Position numbers and translations under genes: made by a program. DNA of 64,000 nucleotides from a virus: positions 1 through 64,000 of IMG/VR virus record IMGVR_UViG_3300008108_000034, one strand, 5' to 3'. Positions 31,019 to 40,900 of this stretch are shown in pieces. The notes below the pieces were generated by a model that saw nothing but the letters and a program-made list of their open reading frames with translations, was not told the origin of the DNA and did no database searches. Every line of letters starts with the position of its first letter. The first letter of the stretch is position 1.

Positions 31019-31141
31019 TTATTTGAGAATCAACCACAAAACCAATGCTCCAATGGTCCAAATACACCAGTTGGGTACGCTTGGCAAATATGCATCGATT
31101 GATTCGTTGATTCCTGCGATAATGTCTTTGATGGTTTTCAT
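31019..31141 (-). CDS. Tiny single-pass membrane peptide (40 aa)
   Basis: ATG 31141, preceded by AAACAAAAACACATC, gives 40 residues: a helical start (MKTIKDIIAGINESID) and a C-terminal hydrophobic helix WCIWTIGALVLWLIL. It lies just after the 2271-residue gene in the late operon. It could be a small virion or host membrane component. No family is recognised. Confidence 0.5.
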   Translation of the reverse strand: MKTIKDIIAGINESIDAYLPSVPNWCIWTIGALVLWLILK

Positions 31142-31160
31142 GATGTGTTTTTGTTTAAGG

Positions 31161-34100
31161 TTAATATTTCTGTTTTGCCTGTTCCTTAGCTCTAAAGTAA
31201 GGATCATACATGTCTATTATGTTTGAGAAACCAGTGATGTCCTGGAAATTCTTTATCACTTTGGCATCACCCTTTTGCTGGTGACCTGCATTACGCTGGT
31301 AAAATCCGTTTTCATAAGCACCTTCGTCACCTGTAAGGTTGTAGTTTATATACCATAATCCATTTGTCATGAGGGAACCCATGGTTTTGACCTCTTTGAA
31401 TGCTGTTGTAAACTGTCCAAACTGATCTATGTAATCCAGAGGTTTACCTACGATTGGAACAGGAACCATTGAACGTGTTTCGTTTGTGGTCTTTATCAAC
31501 GCTCGGTATAACTGAAGTTCACCCCATGAAAGATCATCACGGTCTTCATCATAAATCATGGCTCGCAACATCATGTACAAATGATATCCAAGATATGCCA
31601 GTAAGACTTCTCTTGCTGTCTGTGCAGCTTTCGCACGATATGGATCGGATGTCTCAATACCTGTGTTTATTGATTTCTTCAACTTGTCAGATCCAAGTGC
31701 CGACAGTCCTGGAAAAGAAAGGATTCCATCCAGTAAAAAGGTCTTTGCACCCTTCTTGAATCCATGATACTGGAAGAATCTCCATGTACCTACCCACCAT
31801 CCCATGTAAGCTTCTTCGGTACTCCATCCATAAGAGGATCCTACACCCTTATAGGTGTCTGAGAATGCTCCTTGGAAACGTGCGGATATTGCTGGAATAA
31901 GGTATTTACGGTAATACTCAAACAGCGATCCCCAGATGGTGCTTCCGAACTTACTCTTGGTAGCTTGGGAATAGTTACCTTGGAATCTGTAGATCTCAGT
32001 AAGTATCAAAACCTTGAGGTCCTCAACCTCGCGTTCGGAAAGATTCACGTCTTCCCTGATGTGTATGGAATTGTTCTTGAGTTTGAAGGCTTCCATTCCA
32101 TTGACCATCACGGTTGATCCGTCAGCGTTCTTCTTCAGCTTTTTGGTTCCGTTTTCCATGATGACATTTCCATCAGGATCTGTCTCAAACACTTCATACC
32201 TGCGATTCACAAGTATCATGAGCGCAGTAGTCACACCTATTTCCACCTCACCTTTGTCCTGGATTATCATCGCAAGGTCACCCACATTAAACACCCTGTT
32301 TGCCAACCTGCGTGCTTTACCTGCGGTATTGGCATCCATCACCCTGTCAAGATTCTTGGCAAGCGGATTCAGAAAACGAATAAGTTTTGTCTCAAAACTT
32401 GCATCTGATATCTTTCCCCAATCAGCAAGCATTGCAGGAAAGAACTTACCATACAGGAGTTTCTTAGCTGTGAAATAATCAGCTTCAGTGGCATGTCTGC
32501 TTGCGGATGTCGATAGGAAACCCTGGATGTTACCAGATAGAAGGTTACCTACCTGCATACTTGCGTCAAATGCCATACGACCCCATGCTCCAATCTGCAT
32601 GAGAATCCTCATGTTCTTACGGTTCAGTACGGTTTTGCTCTCGTCAGTGCTCTTTTCATATATCTGACCGAATACGAACTTGTCGCGATTGAATTTGATC
32701 TGTTCAATTATGGTCCGCAATTTGTTTGCGTTATTCAGCGACTCCGTTGTCCCTTTATCGACAAGCTCCTTGTATCGACCTTCCAGGTAATTCAAACTGC
32801 TTGACATGTATATGTCTAGGAAAGTCAATTGCTTGTTCAGGTAAAATCCAGCATTCCAATTCACAATCGCTTCGATTCCATTGGTGGTGGTAAGTTCAGC
32901 AGCCATGGGATAGTTCTCCTTGAAGAGAATCTTCATGTTTCCAGCCATACCGGATTCGTTTGTCGCCTTTTCAAACTCACTACCTGCGTAGTGAACCTCC
33001 TGCGCTTTTTCCTGTATCTCTCTTGCGACACCTGTCATTCCTTTGGTGACCAGGTTGTCAAATCCGAGTTGTTGTACGTTGGGGAAACGGAATCCCAGCG
33101 GTGTTCCTGAAGCCTCCCGTTGTTTCAAAAGGAAATTCTCCACAATCCATTTTGAATAAAACTCCTTCGTCTTGGGATTAGCCAGGATCTGCATGAATTT
33201 CGGATTCACATATTCACCTTTTGGATTTGTGATATCGAACATGTTGGTATCCTTGTTGAACCTTATGCCTTTAGGCATAGGATAAAAACCCCTACCGTAT
33301 TTATTCTTCACAAATGAATCCTGGTAATCGGGATTGTACGCGGCGTCTTTGAGGATCTTGATCTTGTATTTCTTGTTTGGAACCATCTCCATCATGTTCG
33401 GATCAGATGGCATGTATGTGTAAAGATGCGATCTCCACTTTTCATTCAACGCTCCGCCTTTGGCAAGAGTGTCTTTTCCCACCACGTATTTGGTGTTGCT
33501 ATGCTTGTTGAAGAAAGTTGCAAACTCCTTCTCATGATTCATGTATTGTTTCTCAGCATCCGCTATCTGGTCAAGAAGTGTACGGTCAACCGTTGCAAGA
33601 TTGTCCCTTTTACGATTCAGTTCCTGCAGATAGTTGTACGACTTGATGACACGGTCACGGTGGTTGTTGAAATCCCTTGCGAAATCAGTGCGTAAAACCT
33701 TGGTACGCATGCTTGCAAGTTCTGAGAAAAGGTCATTGAGTTCCATTTTCTCATCATCAGTGAGCATGTCATCAGGTTCCATCCTGAGTTCCTCTTTTCT
33801 CAACTCAAGTTCATCCTCCAATGATTCGTATTCAGCTATCTCCTGCTCATTGAGAAACTTGTAATTGAATTTGCCTCTCACATAAGCTTTGGATCTCAGT
33901 TTATTCATACGTTCGCGTATGTCCTGCATCACAGGATCCTGTGACTTCAGTTCAGCGATTCTTTCAAATATCTCATTTACACGGTCAGTGTACTCTGCGG
34001 TGGGAGTCATGTCCGTATTGTTCATATCAAAACGTTCAAGAAGTTTTGCGTCTCCCTGGTTTCTTATGGCTGTACGTTTCTTCTCCCAAAGGTTATAGTT

Positions 34101-37100
34101 GAGTCGGAAAGTGTAATACTCATCAAGCTCTTTGTAACGCTCCATCGCCTGCGGATCCTTGTCACGGATCTCTTGGAGAATCCTTGACATCTGGGATTCC
34201 AAATCATCAATGATTTCCTGCTGCATGTCGTCAAGATAAGCATCACTACCAACAGATTTGACAATACTGCTTATCTTATCTCGAATGGCACTGATTTCAG
34301 CTATCTGACTTCCGCTTTGAAGCTGTAATCGCATTACCTCAGGCTTGAGAATGGTGTTCGTTTTTTCAATTTTCCATTCTGTGAATGCGGTGTATGTTGC
34401 ACGTTGCTGCTCATTGAGTTTATCTCTTTCTTGACGCAGAGTCTGAGCTTCAGCTTCTTCCACACCTTGATTCAGTTTCCGGTTGATCTCATCAATTTTC
34501 TTGTTGAGTGTACGAAGAGCGATGGTGAAGTTGTCATGCTCCTTGTAAAACTTCGAGTGTGCAGGATCAGCATATACACGAACGGTTTCAGTACCTGTCA
34601 CATTTCCATTCTCATCATACACGTCAACTTCAATCTCCTCACTGAAGAACTTGTTTGCTTCAGTGATTCCTCCTAATGAATCAATGATATCCTGTTTCAA
34701 CTTGTCTATGCCAAGGGATTCCGCCCAACGCAGCATTTCCACTCTGGATCTCTCAGTGATGTTGTACATGTATTTCCACATGGCGGCGACAATAGCTTCA
34801 GAGTTGGCATTGTCACCGATTATTGAATCCATGGTGATGAGTCCGTTGGCACCCTGTACTGTACTACCCATGTAAAAGACATGTTCTCCACTGTTGAGAA
34901 TGCCATCCAGATACATGTCAATGGTTTTATCATCAAACTGCTTGATTGCGATCATCTGTCTGATCTCTTCAGCGCGTTTTTTGAAGTCCTCCAACTTTGT
35001 GGTGTTAAGCGGTTTATCACTGCCTAGAAGATTCTTCAATCTACGCAGTGCATTGTAAGTCATGCTTTCAGGATTCAATTGTCCGGACTCCATCTTCTGG
35101 ATCTGTTTCTCCAAGTATTGAAGTTCCACCTCCAGAAGCTTGCTCATTTCACCGAACACTTTCAATGATTGCGTGCCAACTGTCGCTTTCATGATCGCTA
35201 TTATGACCCTTCGACCGACTCTCCCATTCTTATTTTCAACTTCCGCAATTCCTTCACGCATATCATGCAACATCTGACTTATCTCCCTCTTTGTCTGGGG
35301 ATCCAAGTCTTCCATTTGTTGTATGGTGTTGCCGAACATCTGGATGCTTTCACTCATTCCACCAAGAGAACGATTGTAATACTGAAGCAGACCCAGTGCA
35401 ACCTGATTCTCGGGAGTACCCAACTCGAATGTCTTTGGAACGTCTATCGCCTTTACCCTTTCGACAATCATTTCGATCTCATTGGTGAATACATCGAAAG
35501 CGGTCTTTATCAAAAGAGCTTTTGCAGTACGTATCGCCTCAGAACTTTCACTTGAGAAATCCTTTTTTATGCTTTCACGAAGACTCACAAGACTCTGCTG
35601 ACGGCGTTTGAGCATGTTGATCTTCTCTTCGCGCTCTTCCTGCGGGATCTTTTTGTCCTCACTTATCCTCCTTACATCGGAAGCAATGACTTCAAACTGG
35701 TTCTTGGCAAGTTCGTCAAAACGTTCAAGCATCATGTCCTGTATGGAAGGATCTATGGATGCAAAAGGATTCATCTTTCCTTCACCAGGTAAAGTGGTGT
35801 TGTCAGTCATCTGATCCAACTCACGGAAACTCTGTCTGGCAGCCATTTCAATACCATTTGACATGGCAGGTTGGTCCGCAGGATCGACTTGACCGAAGAA
35901 ATCATAATCCCTGAAGGTGGCGATCTTGTATCCGATCATCTTGTTATCCTTGGGATCTTCAGCGTTCTTGTCATATTTGTACGCAAGCGCCCACACGGTG
36001 CGTCCGTTGACATTGATGTTCAGTTTACGCAACATCTCGGAATAAACCGCAAGCTGCATGTGGTACTTGTCAAGCGCGCTTCTGTCCTTTATCTGAGAGA
36101 AAAGGTAATTGGCACCATCCTTGAAAAAGGTTTTGACAAAGTTCTTTGTGGTGAACGCCATCATCGGAAATGAACCGATTGGATACTTGTTTGCGCTTTT
36201 TGTCTTAAGGTCGATGACTTCGATGTTTCCGTTCTTGTCAACAGCCATCAAGTCAAGACGTCCAAGAACCATGTTTCCATTCAAATCCTGCACTGCGATA
36301 CTTATCTCAGGAAGTATGATCTTTCCGTCACTGAGTATGGAACTCATCTGTCCAGCAAGTTCCAAGGCTGCATTCCTAAGAGTATCCTTGTCAAAGTCCG
36401 AAAACTTGATCAACCTTTCGTTTTTCTTAAAGAAGTTGTCAAAGAACGCAGGATCCGACATGATTATGATCGGAGCCTTTCCTGTATTGATATACTCCTC
36501 CTGGAGTTCCTCAAGCAGGTAGTGATAGAAGTTACCGAAGTTAGCACCAAGTTCAGCGACAAAACTGTCAAGCATCTCCGTGTCTTCGGAACCTATGTAC
36601 TTGGTTACACCGATGGTCTGACCACCTCCCTTCAACCATTCAAGCTTGTCCTTTACGTTTTGTTCAAGCTTCTTTATGACTTCAAGTTGAGCAGCAGTCT
36701 TCCTGAATGCTGTGGTGGACAGGAGTTTCTTGCGCATGTTGGCAATCTTCTCAATCTCCTTTTCAGCTTTTTCAATGTTGAGTTCCCTGGCTGTCTTCTT
36801 CTTGTTGACAGGATCAAGTTTTTGAGTCTCTTCTCTGTCTTCAGGATTGAAGTTGGCACCTTCGACATCAGGTGTCGCACTGTAGTACAGGTAAGGATCC
36901 ACCTCGGGTGTATCGAAGTAAGCGCCTTTGATGTTGATTGTCTGAGCTATCGTTGCAAGAGTTGTCTTTCCGTCAACCTTTTCCATGTTCAGAAGCTTCG
37001 ACAACCAGTCGAAAAACCTTTGTATCAGGTTTGCCAATGGAGATCGTCTTCCTTCAGGTGCAATGCTCAACTCGTTCTTCATGGCTATTGCAAGATTCTT

Positions 37101-37976
37101 TGCAATGAACTCACTCTGTATTACAACGGTTGGATCGGAGATTCTCTTGTTGTTGCCATATGCGGTCTGAAGGTTCTTGAGCATCGCCTCGAAACGAGGA
37201 TCGTCCTTCAACATGTTGAAAAGACCCATGAACAGGGGTTTACGGTCCGTTCTGAGCATTTCAACAAACACGTGCATCACCTCTTCGATGGCATCCTCTG
37301 GTATGACACGACCTTCCACAAGATATATCTTGTTGTTTCGTACAAACGAACGGATGTTGTCCACATTCTCGTAATGCTCATCCTGTTTCAACTTGCCAGG
37401 TTTGACCCACTCATATGTCAAACCTTTGAACTTGGCAACTAGATTGTCCATTATGGGATTGACAATCCGTTTCTGCGCTTCAATCTCTTCCTTGGTGTAT
37501 CTTCTGAGACCTATCTCCTTGACAGCAGGAACGTATTTTATCTTGACTTTTCCCTGCATTGAATAGTTTCTTTCAAACTCAATCCGCATGTCGGGAAACT
37601 TCTTGCGTAATGCAGCTGCGAAACGCTTTGCCTTCTCCTCATTATGCCACGGTTCCTCTCCAGGTTGAAATTCATACCAATGGGAGAAATCATTGCGCAG
37701 TATCTTGGTCATGGCAGACCTTGTGTAGAAAACAGTGTCGATTGTGGGTTCACCGTTCTCATCCAATGGAATATGCGTTGTCCCGTTCTGCCAGTCTCCG
37801 TAACGTTGCTTGAACTTGTTGGTATAAGCTATTGACCATACCTGCAATGCTTTCCTGGGTTCTTGCGGAAACTCATTCAATGCCGCCTGATACAACTTGG
37901 AAGGTTGTCCATTGGGAGCATAGACATTTACAATTTCATCTGTCTGGGGATTCCTATCGAATGCACAAGATCTCAT
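31161..37976 (-). CDS. Giant virion protein with RecB-family nuclease and degenerate zincin
   Basis: The 2271-residue protein has several parts. Around residues 217-296 is a zincin-like segment in which the HExxH position reads EEVMH (231-235) and a later SEFIAKNLA (288-296) stands where a third ligand would be; the first His is lost. Residues 475-650 hold a full RecB/Cas4-type nuclease core: GNFYHYLLE (His485), EISIAVQD (Glu557), GRLDLMAV (Asp575), EVIDLKTK (Asp589, Lys591) and QLAVYSE (Gln641, Tyr645). Long helical, coiled-coil-like stretches fill the middle, and the last 400 residues are rich in aromatic and hydrophobic segments that could contact membrane. By position it matches the giant cargo proteins of crAss-like virions. 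The nuclease could act on host DNA, rival phage DNA or during ejection; this is inference. Confidence 0.8.
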   Translation of the reverse strand: MRSCAFDRNPQTDEIVNVYAPNGQPSKLYQAALNEFPQEPRKALQVWSIAYTNKFKQRYGDWQNGTTHIPLDENGEPTIDTVFYTRSAMTKILRNDFSHWYEFQPGEEPWHNEEKAKRFAAALRKKFPDMRIEFERNYSMQGKVKIKYVPAVKEIGLRRYTKEEIEAQKRIVNPIMDNLVAKFKGLTYEWVKPGKLKQDEHYENVDNIRSFVRNNKIYLVEGRVIPEDAIEEVMHVFVEMLRTDRKPLFMGLFNMLKDDPRFEAMLKNLQTAYGNNKRISDPTVVIQSEFIAKNLAIAMKNELSIAPEGRRSPLANLIQRFFDWLSKLLNMEKVDGKTTLATIAQTINIKGAYFDTPEVDPYLYYSATPDVEGANFNPEDREETQKLDPVNKKKTARELNIEKAEKEIEKIANMRKKLLSTTAFRKTAAQLEVIKKLEQNVKDKLEWLKGGGQTIGVTKYIGSEDTEMLDSFVAELGANFGNFYHYLLEELQEEYINTGKAPIIIMSDPAFFDNFFKKNERLIKFSDFDKDTLRNAALELAGQMSSILSDGKIILPEISIAVQDLNGNMVLGRLDLMAVDKNGNIEVIDLKTKSANKYPIGSFPMMAFTTKNFVKTFFKDGANYLFSQIKDRSALDKYHMQLAVYSEMLRKLNINVNGRTVWALAYKYDKNAEDPKDNKMIGYKIATFRDYDFFGQVDPADQPAMSNGIEMAARQSFRELDQMTDNTTLPGEGKMNPFASIDPSIQDMMLERFDELAKNQFEVIASDVRRISEDKKIPQEEREEKINMLKRRQQSLVSLRESIKKDFSSESSEAIRTAKALLIKTAFDVFTNEIEMIVERVKAIDVPKTFELGTPENQVALGLLQYYNRSLGGMSESIQMFGNTIQQMEDLDPQTKREISQMLHDMREGIAEVENKNGRVGRRVIIAIMKATVGTQSLKVFGEMSKLLEVELQYLEKQIQKMESGQLNPESMTYNALRRLKNLLGSDKPLNTTKLEDFKKRAEEIRQMIAIKQFDDKTIDMYLDGILNSGEHVFYMGSTVQGANGLITMDSIIGDNANSEAIVAAMWKYMYNITERSRVEMLRWAESLGIDKLKQDIIDSLGGITEANKFFSEEIEVDVYDENGNVTGTETVRVYADPAHSKFYKEHDNFTIALRTLNKKIDEINRKLNQGVEEAEAQTLRQERDKLNEQQRATYTAFTEWKIEKTNTILKPEVMRLQLQSGSQIAEISAIRDKISSIVKSVGSDAYLDDMQQEIIDDLESQMSRILQEIRDKDPQAMERYKELDEYYTFRLNYNLWEKKRTAIRNQGDAKLLERFDMNNTDMTPTAEYTDRVNEIFERIAELKSQDPVMQDIRERMNKLRSKAYVRGKFNYKFLNEQEIAEYESLEDELELRKEELRMEPDDMLTDDEKMELNDLFSELASMRTKVLRTDFARDFNNHRDRVIKSYNYLQELNRKRDNLATVDRTLLDQIADAEKQYMNHEKEFATFFNKHSNTKYVVGKDTLAKGGALNEKWRSHLYTYMPSDPNMMEMVPNKKYKIKILKDAAYNPDYQDSFVKNKYGRGFYPMPKGIRFNKDTNMFDITNPKGEYVNPKFMQILANPKTKEFYSKWIVENFLLKQREASGTPLGFRFPNVQQLGFDNLVTKGMTGVAREIQEKAQEVHYAGSEFEKATNESGMAGNMKILFKENYPMAAELTTTNGIEAIVNWNAGFYLNKQLTFLDIYMSSSLNYLEGRYKELVDKGTTESLNNANKLRTIIEQIKFNRDKFVFGQIYEKSTDESKTVLNRKNMRILMQIGAWGRMAFDASMQVGNLLSGNIQGFLSTSASRHATEADYFTAKKLLYGKFFPAMLADWGKISDASFETKLIRFLNPLAKNLDRVMDANTAGKARRLANRVFNVGDLAMIIQDKGEVEIGVTTALMILVNRRYEVFETDPDGNVIMENGTKKLKKNADGSTVMVNGMEAFKLKNNSIHIREDVNLSEREVEDLKVLILTEIYRFQGNYSQATKSKFGSTIWGSLFEYYRKYLIPAISARFQGAFSDTYKGVGSSYGWSTEEAYMGWWVGTWRFFQYHGFKKGAKTFLLDGILSFPGLSALGSDKLKKSINTGIETSDPYRAKAAQTAREVLLAYLGYHLYMMLRAMIYDEDRDDLSWGELQLYRALIKTTNETRSMVPVPIVGKPLDYIDQFGQFTTAFKEVKTMGSLMTNGLWYINYNLTGDEGAYENGFYQRNAGHQQKGDAKVIKNFQDITGFSNIIDMYDPYFRAKEQAKQKY

Positions 37977-37997
37977 TTACTTAACTGTTTTTTATTG

Positions 37998-40900
37998 TCA
38001 ACCACTAACACACCTGTTGTCTTCTTCATCTATCTGTCTGTTCATGTCCTCTATGGTAATATCATCATCCCTTTGAGTAAGCGGATCGGCAGGGATGTCG
38101 TTATTCTGTAGGTCATACACAAATATAGATTCTTTTCCTTTTACAAACCCTTCGAACTTAGGACTTTCAATCATCATCTGCCAATCCGCAAAACCGAAGA
38201 TATCAGCAAAGGAATCCAGACGTTCTTTGGGTATCTCATTTGCAATGTTCTTTGCATCAGGGAATTGCAGAAGTCTTCCATCGACAAACTGATACTTGTT
38301 CAGTCTGCTGTTGGTTTGCACCTTGCTGCCATCCATCCTGGTAAAGACTTTGTTCTTGTGATTTCCAGTAGGAACCGAGGAGACGCTGATCATATACATC
38401 TTGTTCTTCATCACACTTGCATTCCTGGGAAGATCTACCGATTTCATGATGGTTGTGGATTGCGCTCTTCCTTCAAGCATATTGGTGATTTGAGCACCTT
38501 CCTTCATGCTGAATGCCAAAGGTGATACGTGTTTGGAACCTTGTTTCACCACGACTTCATATTCAGCGGACATGCCTATCAAGTCAAGTGTGGGATCAAT
38601 CTCACTGTTTTCATTCTGTGCAAGCGTGCTTATGAAAGCTTCACCCAGGCTTTTTCCATCAATGGTCTTAAGGACCATCATCTGGTTGTACATGTTCACC
38701 CTATACAACGGGAATTTGTAACCTTCATTTGCTCTCAATATTCCTGACTCATACAACATTGTGTTGTAGAAGTTTTGTTTTTGAGAGTCCTTCTCAAGTT
38801 CAGGGATGCTTATGGTTAGTTTTCCTTCCTCATTGGGAGTGAACAGATCAAACTTGTCGCTTTTGACATTCACAGACGGTGCCCCAGGTATTGCAGGTCT
38901 TGAGATACCTTTAACACCTTCTTTGCTTTCAGAATACTTGACAATCAATCTGCTGTTGTCACCTGTCACTGTTTCAAAAAACTCAAGCATGGTTCTTCCC
39001 AGAAGTTTATCTTCCTGTTTTGAGAAATACTTTTTGTTTATCTTCTCCTGGTCTATTGTATTGACCATGGTGTTTTCCTCCATATCGTTCATCATCCTGT
39101 AACTTATGATCTTGGATATTGCTTCAGTGATGACGTCTCCAAGGTTCATGTTCCCAAAGTTGGAGGAGACTATCTTATTGAGTCTTTCCGCATATATCTC
39201 CTTGGCGCTGTCCGACATCTTGAAAACACCTGTACCTATAAGCTCTACAGTGTATTTACTTGGATTCTTTTTTGCCAACTTCAACATGTCATCATCAAGT
39301 TTTACAAGATCCTCTTGAAGATTCCATATAGCTTGAGCCATCGGTTGTGAGAGTTTTGCGGGGAGTATCTCGTAGAAACCACCTTCGGCGGATTGCGCAC
39401 CTGCTTTTATCATTCCATAGTAAGCGATCCTGTGCGCCTTTTCCTTGGTTACAGAATCACCTGTCATCAGATGCAAAAGATCCGCATAGGCTGCTTCACG
39501 TCCACTCGCACCAAGTCGAGAAGTAGCCATTTCAAGAACCCTGATGTTTTTGGTCCTACCTATCGATACCACCTTGATGGCTTTGAGAAACTCATTGTTG
39601 GGATACTGTCTCAGTAGATCATGGTAGTCTGATACGATCTGACCACTTAGGAAATTCTCAGGATCCAGCATTTCCATGTAAATCTGTGGTAACACATCCT
39701 CCTTTTGTTGTTCCATTGTCGCACGCTGCAACTGCAAACCTATGAATGCGTTTATGTCCTTTCTGATCTGCTGCTTGTCATATCCGTATATGTTTTCAAA
39801 CAACAGCATCAGACCTCTCATCATACTGGTGCGCTCGATCAACACCTTGTTTGAGACCTTGTCCATGTATTCAAGCGCTCTCATGTTTGCATCCAAAACA
39901 GGATATGTTGCGAAAAGCTTGGTCATGCTTTCTTTAGTAAAGAAGTTCATCTCCCCCTTTTTCGCTTTCCTGTATGTCGTTATCAACCTATCCATCCTGT
40001 CCATGTCAGGACGCAATGCTTTCATCGGATCTGTAAGAACCGATATATTGAAACTGATCTCATTTGCCAGTTCACTGTATTTCAAGAACTCATTGATTAT
40101 CACAAGATTCTCAATTTCACGGGATACAGAAACATTATTCTTGTCTGTGATCTTGTATCCGAAATTTGATATCGGAACAGTTTTGTCAATCACATCCTGA
40201 GGATCATCCTTTGAAACATCATCATTGAAGATTATCTTATAAGAAGTCTGATCAATAACGTAATCTTTCTTTACTAAAGTTGCATCAAGTTTTGTCCTTG
40301 CTTCTGAACTGTTTTCAAGAATGGAATTCATGTACTTTTTAAGGAAAGTGTTGAAACCCATCCTGCGTCTACGGTTTGTTCTTGAATACGTACTTCCATA
40401 GGTCTGATTGTATTCATTGACAACATCAACGATTATCGGTAAGGATTGGAACAAGATAGCCGCATTTTGGGGAACACCGATGCTGAGCATTGCCGCAAGT
40501 ATGGGGGTAGTCGTACTGTTGAGATGCAATGGTCCATGGTATGGAGTCTTCGGAGCATCCGCAAACATACCTATCAGTGCACCGACAAGCTGTACAGAAT
40601 CACTTACTATTTTATTGGTATTGACCTTTTGCAGTTTTCCACCTATCTCGGTATACATCGATGGACTCATCTGCTTGTTTATCTCAGCGCCAACTGTCAC
40701 AAGCATGCTCACACCTTTGTTGAATGAAGCGGCTATACCCAATGAATCCTTTGATTCGGAGTTCAATGACCTTGCAACGGCAAGAGCGGTTGGAGTATAC
40801 ACGTTTTGTCTGTTGTATATGTCCTTCTCTGTAAGACCTCTTCTTTTAACAAGTGTTGCAATCGGTGCGACAGCCTGATCCGCTGTCATTTTCTTGTCTG

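Noticed and set aside
30998-31030. A promoter-like TTGG-N20-TAAATTTT on the minus strand before the 47-residue gene.
   Set aside because: The -33 element is imperfect and the region is AT-rich, so the match is not beyond chance.
36522-37442. A 306-residue plus-strand frame opposite the 2271-residue gene.
   Set aside because: It has no recognisable motifs, has Cys/Leu/Val-rich antisense composition, and lies fully inside a gene with clear nuclease motifs.
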